A DNA stretch of 64,000 nucleotides from an uncultured Pseudodesulfovibrio sp. (lineage in GTDB: Bacteria > Desulfobacterota > Desulfovibrionia > Desulfovibrionales > Desulfovibrionaceae). The notes under the pieces were generated by a model. The model did not search any database. It was not told where the DNA came from and saw only the letters and a program-made list of their open reading frames with translations. The stretch spans positions 878,001-942,000 of the forward strand of contig NZ_OY761823.1 in the NCBI RefSeq assembly GCF_963664965.1, written 5' to 3'. This document shows positions 1-8,543 of the stretch, piece by piece. The translations under genes were made by a program, and so were the position numbers. Every line of letters starts with the position of its first letter. The stretch's first letter is position 1.

Positions 1-1
1 C

Positions 2-2254
2 GAGCGGACATTGAAAGTCGTCCGTGAAAGGCTGTACGAGCATCTGCTTTCGCTGCCGATCCAGTTTTATCGTCGTACTTCTCCCGGCAACGTCATTTCC
101 TATCTCATCACCGAATTCATCCCGGTCGCCACATTCATCGGACAGGCCGTTGCCGTACCCACCATCAACATCCTGACCTTCTTTGCCATGGCCGGGTACA
201 TGATTCACCTCAACCCGACCATCGGTCTTATTTCAATCACGATTTATCCCATCGAACTCATCGTGCTGCCGCGGATTCAGAAGTATTTCCGTCGGGCCAA
301 TCGTCGACGCATCAAGCACACCCAGAGGCTTTCCGGGCTGGTCGGCGAGGCCGTTTCCGGTGTGCATGAGGTGCATTCCAACGCATCCATTCCGCTGGAG
401 AAAGGTCGTTTCTCCGATGTGCTGAACAGCTTGTACAAAGCCACGGTGATGCAGAACGCGCTCAAGTTCGCCATCAAGTTCGTCAACAATTTCTTCATGA
501 GCCTCGGGCCGTTCGTTCTCTTTCTCATCGGTGGTTATTACGCCATTCAGGGCCACTTCGATGTCGGTGCCATCGTCGCCTTCCTGTCTGCTTATGAAAA
601 GCTCTATGATCCGTGGAAGGAGCTGATGGAGTTCTGGCAGAATTATCAGGACAGCTCGGTGCGTTACAAGCAGATCATGCGTGCCTTTGACCACGCCCCT
701 GAATTTGCTCAGGCCATTGAGGGCCGCGACCCGTTCGCCCTGGACAACGATGTGGAAGTCAAGGATCTCTCTTTTGTGGTCGGCGGGAACATCAAGCTTC
801 TCGACCGTGTGTCCATGAAGGTCCGGGGCGGTGAGCACGTGGCTCTTGTGGGCTTTTCCGGTTCGGGAAAATCCACGCTTGCCCTGTGTATTGCTCAGCT
901 TTACAAATACACGGGCGGCAGCGTGCTTCTGGGTGGACAGGAAGTGTCGGAACTGAGCAAACAGGACATGTCATACAATCTCGGCATGGTTGCCCAGCAT
1001 CCGTTTATCTTTGATGGCACGGTGCGTGAGAACCTGTTGTATTCCTGCCAGTCTCTGGCCCTTCAGGGCGGTTCATGCACGTCGACCGGAGAGGAACCCG
1101 ATCTTGACACCCTTATCAAACTGACCCAGCAGGTCGGCCTCTTTACCGACGTGCTTGCGTTCGCTTTGCGTTCGAAACTGGGAGAAGGGAAGGAATTCGA
1201 CTCACTGCGAGAAGCCGTCGTGGCCTCGCGCCGAGAATTCCAGGGCGGTGAGGACGGTATGTTCACTGACGTGGCCGAGCATATTGAATTCTTCGACATG
1301 GACAATTATTGCCAATACATGACCGTGGCCGAGAACATCGCTTTCGGGGCTACCTCGGATGAACGGTTTGACGAGGGGCATCTGCATCTTCACCCGGATT
1401 TCCTCGATTTCCTCGAAAAGCATAGCCTCATGGCTCACCTCGTCGTTCTTGGCGAAACCCTCGCCCGTGTGGTCACCGATGAACTCGGACCGGAACCCGA
1501 TCATGTCGCTTTCCGTTCCAGTCCCATCCCTGAAAACGAGTACGCCGAGTACCAGAGAGTCGCCAACCGACTCGATTCCGGCGAACCTCTGAGCGAGGAA
1601 GAAAAGGAACTCATCCTCAAACTCGCCCTGAGCTTTGTTCCCGGTATTCATCGTCAGGTGGATATGGACAAGGGGTTTGCCAACCGTGTCGTCAATGCGC
1701 GTCAGAGCTTCATGGATCTGGTCAATGAAAAGTATCCCGGAGCGTTCACCTTCTTCGAAGCCGACACCTACATGGATGGGCTCAACATTCAGGACAACAT
1801 CCTCTTTGGCCGTGTGCGGGCACAAGCTCCGGGCGCTGAAGATGAGATCAACCATCGCATCATGCAGGCGCTCATCATGCAGGGCGCACTTGAACCCGTG
1901 GCCGAGATGGGCCTCGGTTTCGAAGTCGGTTCCATGGGTGACCGTCTTTCCGGCGGACAACGCCAGAAGATCGCTCTTGCCCGAACCTTCCTCAAGAATC
2001 CGGCCATTCTGATTCTCGATGAAGCGACCGCCGCTCTCGACAACAAGTCGCAGGGACGGGTGCAGAATATCATCTCCTCCAACCTCAAGGGCAAGTCCAC
2101 GGTTCTGGCGGTCATTCACCGTCTCGACATGCTGCCGCACTATGACAAGATTGTGGTGCTCAAGGCGGGCAAGATCATCGAACAGGGTGGGTATGATGAA
2201 CTCCTTGAGAAGAAGGGAGCGCTGTATACGCTGATTAACGGCAAGGATGAATAG
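2..2254 (+). CDS. ABC transporter, fused permease and ATPase, with large NBD insertion (5' partial)
   Basis: The reading frame is open to the window edge, so the true start lies upstream and only the later membrane segments of the exporter permease are present. The first in-window start codon is a TTG at 11, which I do not take as the real start. Counting from it, the ATPase has Walker A GFSGSGKST at 281-289, signature LSGGQ at 646-650, and Walker B ending in the D670-E671 pair. Walker A and signature are normally about 100-110 residues apart; here the gap is about 360, so roughly 250 residues are inserted after the Q-loop. The post-Q-loop motif ENxxFG recurs in variant form near 336, 438 and 592. 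It is an ABC exporter half-transporter by architecture; the substrate is unknown. The last codons are followed by a 276-bp gap and a structured leader. Confidence 0.9.
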   Translation, partial: ERTLKVVRERLYEHLLSLPIQFYRRTSPGNVISYLITEFIPVATFIGQAVAVPTINILTFFAMAGYMIHLNPTIGLISITIYPIELIVLPRIQKYFRRANRRRIKHTQRLSGLVGEAVSGVHEVHSNASIPLEKGRFSDVLNSLYKATVMQNALKFAIKFVNNFFMSLGPFVLFLIGGYYAIQGHFDVGAIVAFLSAYEKLYDPWKELMEFWQNYQDSSVRYKQIMRAFDHAPEFAQAIEGRDPFALDNDVEVKDLSFVVGGNIKLLDRVSMKVRGGEHVALVGFSGSGKSTLALCIAQLYKYTGGSVLLGGQEVSELSKQDMSYNLGMVAQHPFIFDGTVRENLLYSCQSLALQGGSCTSTGEEPDLDTLIKLTQQVGLFTDVLAFALRSKLGEGKEFDSLREAVVASRREFQGGEDGMFTDVAEHIEFFDMDNYCQYMTVAENIAFGATSDERFDEGHLHLHPDFLDFLEKHSLMAHLVVLGETLARVVTDELGPEPDHVAFRSSPIPENEYAEYQRVANRLDSGEPLSEEEKELILKLALSFVPGIHRQVDMDKGFANRVVNARQSFMDLVNEKYPGAFTFFEADTYMDGLNIQDNILFGRVRAQAPGAEDEINHRIMQALIMQGALEPVAEMGLGFEVGSMGDRLSGGQRQKIALARTFLKNPAILILDEATAALDNKSQGRVQNIISSNLKGKSTVLAVIHRLDMLPHYDKIVVLKAGKIIEQGGYDELLEKKGALYTLINGKDE

Positions 2255-2449
2255 GGGCGCGAGCGGCATTTTCCAAAGTGAACGAAAAAGGCCGTGCGTC
2301 TCAAAAAATGGCGAAACAGGATGTTTTTTTGATGAAAAGCGAAGTTTTTGCGTTGAAAAATGAAAAAAGCCGCCCTTTTTTCGCTTTACAGGCGACTTTT
2401 TTACAGATACCTAGTTTGCATCCCAATCGGGACTCTCTCCCTCTCATAG

Positions 2450-2523
2450 AGGCTTCGGCCCCGGAGATGTACTCCGGGGTCGAAGACTGTAAACCGGCCG
2501 CCAAGGTCGCGGCACTACAGGAG
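2450..2523 (+). promoter_or_regulatory. Structured 5' leader, candidate cis-regulatory RNA
   Basis: Directly upstream of the AhpD-like gene is a 14-bp hairpin (2453-2466 pairing with 2472-2485, one G-U, five-base loop). A second, two-level hairpin follows: CTGTA 2487-2491 pairs with TACAG 2516-2520, enclosing GCCGC 2497-2501 paired with GCGGC 2509-2513. The TACAG strand runs into the AGGAG ribosome-binding site, so folding could hide the start site. I do not recognise it as a known riboswitch class. The rest of 2255-2449 holds no convincing gene. Confidence 0.5.
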
Positions 2524-2530
2524 TATTTCC

Positions 2531-2860
2531 ATGCCTGAACCAGCAGAGAAAGCCACAGAACTTTTCCGTCAGATGAATAAGAACCGCCGTGACGTCTTCA
2601 AGGCGTATCAGGGGTTCACCGCGTCCATCAAGAAAGGCAGCGCCATCGAGGACAAGTATCAGTCGCTCATCCTCATTGCCTGTTCCATTCTCTCACAGTG
2701 TGACATGTGTATTTCGCTGCATGTTCAGAATGCAGCCGTGCACGGTGCCACCAAGGATGAGATTATTGACGCCGGCCTTCTCGCCGTTGCCATGGGCGGT
2801 TCGCCTCGCATGATGTACATGCGTTACGTTTATCAGGAAGTCGAAAAGCTGTTCGACTAG
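2531..2860 (+). CDS. AhpD-like / carboxymuconolactone decarboxylase family protein
   Basis: A 109-residue, all-helical small protein typical in length for the CMD/AhpD family. It carries the family's redox signature, a CxxC pair (CDMC) followed five residues later by a histidine (SLHVQ), then the conserved AxxxGAT-KDEI segment and a GG near the end. Family members act as peroxidase partners or decarboxylases in the cytoplasm; this one is more like the AhpD-type disulfide reductase set than a true decarboxylase, but the substrate cannot be read from sequence. The start is an ATG with AGGAG eight bases upstream. It stands alone between the structured leader and a strong bidirectional terminator, so it is probably a monocistronic unit controlled by the leader. 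Confidence 0.85.
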   Translation: MPEPAEKATELFRQMNKNRRDVFKAYQGFTASIKKGSAIEDKYQSLILIACSILSQCDMCISLHVQNAAVHGATKDEIIDAGLLAVAMGGSPRMMYMRYVYQEVEKLFD

Positions 2861-2881
2861 ACGGAGAGCCGAAGCCAAATG

Positions 2882-2917
2882 AAAAACCCCCTGCGCCAAA
2901 TGGTGCAGGGGGTTTTT
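2882..2917. terminator. Bidirectional rho-independent terminator
   Basis: A stem AAAAACCCCCTGC pairs with GCAGGGGGTTTTT across a short loop. It separates two convergent genes, the AhpD-like gene and malic enzyme, and has an A tract on one side and a T tract on the other, so it can serve both. Confidence 0.9.
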
Positions 2918-2934
2918 CTTGCGTTGTGTCGTGA

Positions 2935-4254
2935 CTAGATGTCGTAGCCGAAGGAGTCGACCACGGCCTTTGTGCGGGCCCTGGATGCGGCCATGCGCGC
3001 TTCGAGTTCCTTTTTGTACTCGTCGAGGTCCAGCTGGATTTTAGCGACGCCGGTGTCCATGGCGGCCTTGGCCACTGCCGGGGCGAGCCAGGTGAGGACG
3101 CGGGGATCGATCGGTTTGGGGATGATGTAGTCGATGCCGTATTCCAGGCTGTCCACATCGTAGGCGTCACAGATTTCCTGTGCCACAGGTTCCTTGGCGA
3201 GAGCGGCCAGAGCTGTGGCTGCGGCAATCTTCATTTCTTCGTTGATGGTGGTGGCGCGACAGTCCAACGCACCGCGGAAGATGAACGGGAAGCCGAGGAC
3301 ATTGTTGACCTGATTGGGGAAATCCGAGCGTCCGGTGCCCATGAGGATATCCGGGCGGACTTCCTTGACGTCCGGGTAGGGGATTTCGGGGTCGGGGTTG
3401 GCGCAGGCGAAGATGATGGCGTTGTCGGCCATGGTCTTGACCATATCCTGATTGATGGCGCCCTTGACGGAGAGGCCGAGGAACATGTCTGCTCCGACCA
3501 TGCAGTCGGCAAGAGACCCGCAGTCTTCAGCCTGTGCATACTGTTGCTTGAATTTGTTGAGATTGTCGCGTCCGGCGTGGATGAGGCCACGGGAATCGAA
3601 CATGAAGATGTTTTCGCGTTTGACACCCATGTGTACGTACAGGTTGGAGCAGGCAATGGCTGCGGCGCCTGCGCCGGAAACGATTACTTTGATGTCTTCG
3701 ATCTTCTTGCCGGAGATTTCAAGGGCGTTGATGATGCCTGCGGCGGAAATGATAGCCGTGCCGTGCTGGTCGTCATGGAAAACGGGAATGCCCATTTCCT
3801 TTTTGAGACGCTCTTCGACTTCGAAACATTCCGGGGCCTTGATGTCTTCAAGGTTGATTCCGCCGAAAGTGGGCTCAAGCATCTTGCAGAAGGAGACCAT
3901 TTCGTCCGGGGTCGTGGCATTGATATTGATGTCGTAGACGTCGATATCGGAGAAAATCTTGAACAGGACGCCCTTGCCTTCCATGACCGGCTTGCCTGCT
4001 TCCGGGCCGATATTGCCCAGACCGAGTACTGCGGTACCGTTGGAGACGACTGCGATGAGGTTGCCCTTGTTGGTGTATTCGTAAACATCGTCCTTGTTCG
4101 CGTGGATGGCGCGGCAGGCCTCGGCAACGCCGGGGCTGTATGCCATGGACAGGTGTTTCTGGTTGTCGCAGGGCTTGATGGAGATGACTTCCAGCTTCCC
4201 TTTGCGTTTGCTTGAATGATAGTTCAGAGCTTCTTCCTTGGTAAACAATGCCAT
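2935..4254 (-). CDS. Malic enzyme (oxaloacetate-decarboxylating malate dehydrogenase)
   Basis: A 439-residue protein of the short bacterial malic-enzyme type, without the phosphotransacetylase-like C-terminal extension of MaeB. It converts malate to pyruvate and CO2 with reduction of NAD(P). The N-terminal catalytic domain has [12 protein letters not shown] at about 39-50 and the metal-binding DDQHGTA at 161-167. The nucleotide-binding domain follows with [10 protein letters not shown] around 192-201 and a [13 protein letters not shown] segment near 300. The ATG start has GGGAG nine bases upstream. It links the C4 acid pool to pyruvate, which suits organisms that oxidise fumarate or malate. 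NAD versus NADP preference is not clear. It is not in an operon with the TAXI gene, which lies upstream on the same strand across about 190 bp. Confidence 0.93.
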   Translation of the reverse strand: MALFTKEEALNYHSSKRKGKLEVISIKPCDNQKHLSMAYSPGVAEACRAIHANKDDVYEYTNKGNLIAVVSNGTAVLGLGNIGPEAGKPVMEGKGVLFKIFSDIDVYDININATTPDEMVSFCKMLEPTFGGINLEDIKAPECFEVEERLKKEMGIPVFHDDQHGTAIISAAGIINALEISGKKIEDIKVIVSGAGAAAIACSNLYVHMGVKRENIFMFDSRGLIHAGRDNLNKFKQQYAQAEDCGSLADCMVGADMFLGLSVKGAINQDMVKTMADNAIIFACANPDPEIPYPDVKEVRPDILMGTGRSDFPNQVNNVLGFPFIFRGALDCRATTINEEMKIAAATALAALAKEPVAQEICDAYDVDSLEYGIDYIIPKPIDPRVLTWLAPAVAKAAMDTGVAKIQLDLDEYKKELEARMAASRARTKAVVDSFGYDI

Positions 4255-4447
4255 GATTTACTCTCCCTTGGGTGTCTGTTTGCCAAATGTGGTACGGGCT
4301 TGTTTCGCTTTTCGTCAAGCAGAATTCATCCTTGTACGCCAATACGTTCCGAGTGGTTCTTCACGGAATTCCCTGCTGTTGGTTGAGCGTCCAATCAAAT
4401 CAACAGGTTGTGTGAGTGCCTGAAGAATATGCGAGCGGCAGGGCAAA

Positions 4448-5470
4448 TCAGGGTAGCAGTTTGGGCGGAATCTCCAGTCCCTTTTCTTTCCAGAATCTGA
4501 CCGCGCCGGGATGAAGCGGAATGGATGCGCCGTAGAGGCCGTTGTCCACGCTCATGCTTGACGCTGCCTTGTGGGCGGCGACAAGAGCTTCGAGGCCTGT
4601 GCCGGAATAGACGGCTTTCAGGCATTGGTAGACAATGTCATTGTCGAGTCGTTTGCTGGCGCACCAGAGTGAGGAGTCCTGAAATGTGGCCACGTCATCT
4701 GTCTGGCCTGTATAGGTGTCGGCCGGAATTTCGACAGGGGAGTAGAACGGATAGGTGTCGTAGAAGCCGGACTCTGCTGCCGCGGCATGCAGGTCGAGCA
4801 GCTTGACGGGTGAATTGGTGGCCGCTTCGACCACGGCGGAGTTGGGATAACCGACAAGTACCCAGAAAGCGTCGATTTTTCGAATTGCGAAATCCGCTGC
4901 GGCCTGTGAATAGCCGAGATATTGAGGCGTTATGCTGTCCCACAGGCCGAGGTGCCGGAAAAATCGTTCGGCAGAAAGTGCTGCACCGGAACCGGGGTTG
5001 CCGATGGCGATTGCTTTTCCCTTGAGATCGTCGGGTGAATCGATGCCTGAATCCTTGCGTACGATTAATTGCGCCGGAGCCCCGTACAGAAAGGAGAGCA
5101 TGGAGACATCGGTATACCGGGTGGGATCGTCGGGCAGCTTGCCGACTCTGCCAAGAAAGGCGTCACCGGAATAGACAATGCCGAGGTCCACGCCGTTCTT
5201 GTTCAGGGAACGCAGGTTTTCTGCTGATCCGCCGGACCCTTTGGGAGAGACTTCGAGCCATGTGTTTTTCTCGGAAATGAGGCTGGCCATCTTGTTGGCG
5301 AAGAAATTGAAGGTTCCGCCCGTGGGCCCGCCGCCAAAGGCGAGGTATTGTTTCTTGTGTGCGTCGGAGTCGGCCTGATTATTGTTGGCGTTCTGCTCTG
5401 ACGAGCAGCCGAGGATCAGCAGCAGTGTGAACATTGCCGACAAGGCAAAGGTTAGATGGCGTCGTGTCAT
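4448..5470 (-). CDS. TAXI-family TRAP transporter solute receptor, lipoprotein
   Basis: A 340-residue periplasmic binding protein. The N-terminus has two arginines, a hydrophobic stretch and a lipobox LILGC, with the lipidated cysteine at residue 22, so it should be anchored outside the inner membrane. The family pattern is clear: the FGGGPTGGTFNFFAN region, KGSGGSAENLR, an AIGNPGSGAAL segment and VKLLDLHAAA. TAXI receptors usually feed a fused DctQM membrane protein, often for glutamate or C4 acids, but no TRAP membrane gene is in this window. It may use a partner elsewhere or have become a sensor. The ATG is preceded by GGAGG. Confidence in the family is high; the ligand is unknown. Confidence 0.9.
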   Translation of the reverse strand: MTRRHLTFALSAMFTLLLILGCSSEQNANNNQADSDAHKKQYLAFGGGPTGGTFNFFANKMASLISEKNTWLEVSPKGSGGSAENLRSLNKNGVDLGIVYSGDAFLGRVGKLPDDPTRYTDVSMLSFLYGAPAQLIVRKDSGIDSPDDLKGKAIAIGNPGSGAALSAERFFRHLGLWDSITPQYLGYSQAAADFAIRKIDAFWVLVGYPNSAVVEAATNSPVKLLDLHAAAAESGFYDTYPFYSPVEIPADTYTGQTDDVATFQDSSLWCASKRLDNDIVYQCLKAVYSGTGLEALVAAHKAASSMSVDNGLYGASIPLHPGAVRFWKEKGLEIPPKLLP

Positions 5471-5584
5471 GGTTCCTCCGAAAAAGCCGTGGATATGTGA
5501 GTTTCAACCATGCCTTACTTTGGGGAGGATTCATATGATATTTTCCAGTTAGTGGGTCCCGGCTTGTTGATTAATGAAGTAAAG

Positions 5585-6255
5585 GCGGGAAAGGCAATAA
5601 AGACAAAAGCCGTCGCTGCCGCTCCTCCAAGCTGTAAGAGCCCTCCCGGCGGGGTTCTTTCTTTTTCCAAAGCAGAAAAGAAAGAACGAAAGAAACTGCT
5701 TTTGTTCTTAACTTTCCCGCCTTGTATCTTCATAACCAAGAATCTGATCAAACCGGGCCGCTCCCGAATCCAGTCGCCGGGGACGGCTCCGGATTCGATA
5801 GAGCCGCGGCCACGTTTTGTCAGCTTCTAGGCTCCGAAGCTAAGGGCTAGTGTCGGTCTTCGTATGGAAGGAACATGAAAGGCAAGCAGGGATATAAATG
5901 ATGGATTTTCGTTACCGCACTCGCCTTTCGCTACCTTAACAACCGAAGTACCCCGACTAGCCAATTAAACCTCACAAGCCTTAGAAGCTGACTGATCGGG
6001 GAAGGCGGCTTTGGTAACGGGATATGTATGAACCGACATAGTCCCGTACTTGTCGGAATGGCAGGGACTGCGCTTTTCATGATGTGGAGCCGCCCCGATC
6101 AGATCAGATTCTCGGCGGTGAGGACTTGGCGGGTAAATCAAGGCAAAGCCGAGCTTTTTGGTACTTTTTGGGGCGGCCCAGCCAAAAAGTACCGCCGTCC
6201 GCGTAGGACACGGAGGGAGCGTAAGCGACAGGATTTCAGCCTTTCGTCTTTCTCT
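5585..6255. repeat. Giant imperfect palindromic repeat, unit A
   Basis: This unit is centred near 5905. Its left half (5604-6034) matches 6275-6705 without a single gap at a constant offset of 671 bases. The two halves of the unit are imperfect inverted copies of each other, with an inner pair GTCAGCTTCTA and TAGAAGCTGAC and nested smaller hairpins. No open frame in it is credible, because the only long ones repeat in the second unit and have no ribosome-binding site. Together with unit B it fills the 1.5-kb gap between the TAXI gene and the sigma-54 activator. Confidence 0.85.
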
Positions 6256-6926
6256 GTCTTTAACGAATCAAAGGCAAAAGCCGTCGCTGCCGCTCCTCCA
6301 AGCTGTAAGAGCCCTCCCGGCGGGGTTCTTTCTTTTTCCAAAGCAGAAAAGAAAGAACGAAAGAAACTGCTTTTGTTCTTAACTTTCCCGCCTAGTATCT
6401 TCGTAACCAAGAATCTGATCAAACCGGGCCGCTCCCGAATCCAGTCGCCGGGGACGGCTCCGGATTCGATAGAGCCGCGGCCACGTTTTGTCAGCTTCTA
6501 GGCTTCGAAGCTAAGGGTTAGTGTAGGTCTTCGTGTGGAAGAAACTTGAAAGGCAAGCAGGGATATAAATGATGGATTTTCGTTACCGCACTCGCCTCTC
6601 GCTACCTTAACAACCGAAGTACCCCGACTAGCCAATTAAACCTCACAAGCCTTAGAAGCTGACTGATCGGGGAAGGCGGCTTTGGTAACGGAATATGTAT
6701 GAATCGCCGGAGCCGCTTCGGCGACTCGATTCGGGAGCAGCTTGTTTGGATCAGATTCTTGGATCGGTGAGAGTCCGGCGGGTAAATCAAGCAAAAGCCG
6801 GGTTTCTTTGGTTCTTTCTTGGGCCGGCTCAGCCAAGAAAGAACCGCCGTCCGCGCAGGACATGGAGGGAGCGAAAGCGACTGGATTTCTGCCTTTATGC
6901 CTTTTGCCTTTCGTCTTCTCTGATTT
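6256..6926. repeat. Giant imperfect palindromic repeat, unit B
   Basis: A head-to-tail tandem copy of unit A with its centre near 6576. Its left arm from about 6388 (ACCAAGAATCTGATC, then CGCTCCCGAATCCAGTCGCC) is answered in the right arm near 6720-6775 by the reverse complement of almost the same words. Each arm also contains its own hairpin built on TTCTTTCTT and AAGAAAGAA. The right distal arm differs most from unit A. It ends about 80 bases before the start of the next gene. Confidence 0.85.
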
Positions 6927-7006
6927 AACGAAAACTCAACAAACCCGCCCTGAAATCCACTGTAAACAGCGAACCCCTTGTAAACAATTCAACTTACCGT
7001 TAATAG

Positions 7007-8443
7007 ATGATGATCATGACGGCTCAAACAGTGCTCTTCATCGCGGAACCCCAATCCGTCACAGCCATCTTTCCGACTCTCAAGGAGGCCGGATTGCAGG
7101 CCGGACTTGCGGACAACATCACCGGCGCGCTCGGCTTCATCAAGAAGTCGAAGCCGTGTCTCGTGTTTTGCCGTCCCACGTTTCAGGGCTTTGATGCCAA
7201 GGCGCTTCTTGAGCAAGCGCAGGCTATCGAAGACTTTCCGCCCGTGGTCATTTTTTCCGCCAACGGCAGCGCGGAGGAGGCGACGGCATACCTTGAACTC
7301 GGCGCACGCGACTACTGGATCGAGCCGCTCGTATGGGAAAAGATCAAGCTGGTCCTGCCCGAGGAAAAGCCTGAACCTGCGCCGGTTCCCACGCCCAAAG
7401 CGCCTGTCGCGCCTGTTGCGTCCGGTACATCTCCCATGCCCAGCCGGTTCCAGATCATCGGCCGTCATCAGGCCGTGCTCCGTGTGCTCGCCCTTGCCAA
7501 GCAGGTTGCCCGATCCAAGGCCACCGTGCTCATCTCCGGCGAATCCGGCACGGGTAAGGAAATGTTCGCCCGTTACCTGCATCACAATTCCGACCGCGCA
7601 GACAAATCCTTTGTCGCCATCAACTGCGCCGCACTGCCCGAGCATCTTCTTGAGTCCGAATTGTTTGGGCATGAAAAGGGTGCGTTTACCGGGGCCATCA
7701 ACCGCAAGCTCGGTAAATTCGAACTCGCGGACGGCGGCACCATCCTGCTCGATGAAATCACCGAGATGGACCTCGGGCTTCAGGCCAAGCTGCTTCGCGT
7801 GCTTCAGGAATCCGAATTCGACCGCGTGGGCGGCGTCGAGACCGTGAATGTCGATGTCCGTGTCTTGGCCACCACCAACCGGGATATTGAGGGCACGGTC
7901 AAGGAAGGAAAATTCCGTCAGGACCTCTTCTATCGCCTCAATGTCATCCCCTTGAAGCTTCCCGCTCTCAAGGACCGTGGCGAAGACGTCGTACTGCTGG
8001 CTGAATACTTCACCAACAAATTTTGCGCTACTTACGGGCTTGGACAGCTCGCCTTTACCGAAGACGCGAAAAAATGGCTCATGTCCTATGACTGGCCCGG
8101 TAATGTCCGTGAACTCCAGAATCTCATGGAACGCGCCGTGCTGCTCGCCGGGCAGGGACCGATTCAGCCGCGTCATTTCCTCATGGGCGACGAAGAGTGG
8201 GTTCCGGATGATCTGGCCGCAGTCGATGCCGACCAACAGGCCGTCAGTGAAGCCGCGCCGCCGACATCTCCGGAGGAAGCCCTTTCCGTCATGCCTATTC
8301 ATGAAATGGAAAAACGCCTTATCCTCAAGAGCCTTGAAGAGACAACGGGCAACCGGACCCGCGCCGCCGAACTCCTCGGCATTTCCGTGCGAACCCTGCG
8401 TAACAAGCTGAATGAATACAAAAAGCAGGGAGTGGAAGTGTAG
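7007..8443 (+). CDS. Sigma-54-dependent activator with degenerate receiver domain
   Basis: A 478-residue NtrC-type regulator. Residues 1-120 resemble a receiver fold but lack the phospho-acceptor aspartate (CLVFCRPTF where the DxxMP stretch should be) and the conserved K-P (WIEPLVW). It is therefore probably not phosphorylated. A proline-rich linker leads to the AAA+ domain with Walker A GESGTGKE at 178-185, the sigma-54 contact loop GAFTGA at 225-230 and Walker B ending D249-E250. A Fis-type helix-turn-helix lies at about 430-475. It should open sigma-54 promoters. The degenerate receiver resembles flagellar activators of the FleQ/FlrA group, but no flagellar gene is near. Several in-frame ATGs occur within ten bases, and none has a strong ribosome-binding site. 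Confidence 0.9.
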   Translation: MMIMTAQTVLFIAEPQSVTAIFPTLKEAGLQAGLADNITGALGFIKKSKPCLVFCRPTFQGFDAKALLEQAQAIEDFPPVVIFSANGSAEEATAYLELGARDYWIEPLVWEKIKLVLPEEKPEPAPVPTPKAPVAPVASGTSPMPSRFQIIGRHQAVLRVLALAKQVARSKATVLISGESGTGKEMFARYLHHNSDRADKSFVAINCAALPEHLLESELFGHEKGAFTGAINRKLGKFELADGGTILLDEITEMDLGLQAKLLRVLQESEFDRVGGVETVNVDVRVLATTNRDIEGTVKEGKFRQDLFYRLNVIPLKLPALKDRGEDVVLLAEYFTNKFCATYGLGQLAFTEDAKKWLMSYDWPGNVRELQNLMERAVLLAGQGPIQPRHFLMGDEEWVPDDLAAVDADQQAVSEAAPPTSPEEALSVMPIHEMEKRLILKSLEETTGNRTRAAELLGISVRTLRNKLNEYKKQGVEV

Positions 8444-8465
8444 TCCTGTTCCAGATTTCGAATAG

Positions 8466-8505
8466 AAAAGAGCCGGTCTGTTTGATGCAACAGGCCGGCT
8501 CTTTT
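8466..8505. terminator. Bidirectional terminator
   Basis: AAAAGAGCCGG pairs with CCGGCTCTTTT around an inner CTGTT/AACAG stem. It lies between the convergent activator and rsmB genes and can end both transcripts. Confidence 0.9.
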
Positions 8506-8543
8506 CTGTGAGTGTGTGCTAGGCGGAAGCTGATTGAAGCGTT

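Noticed and set aside
2278-2538. 86-residue frame before the AhpD-like gene
   Set aside because: No ribosome-binding site, runs through the hairpins of the leader and overlaps the next start.
5510-6501. Two plus-strand frames with the same C-terminal 70 residues (5510-5830 and 6028-6501)
   Set aside because: The identity is explained by the 671-bp DNA repeat. Neither has a ribosome-binding site, and the minus strand of the same repeats also stays open, as expected for a palindrome.
5585-6926. CRISPR array or classical insertion sequences in the repeat regions
   Set aside because: The repeats are about 670 bp, tandem without spacers, and encode no transposase or Cas protein.
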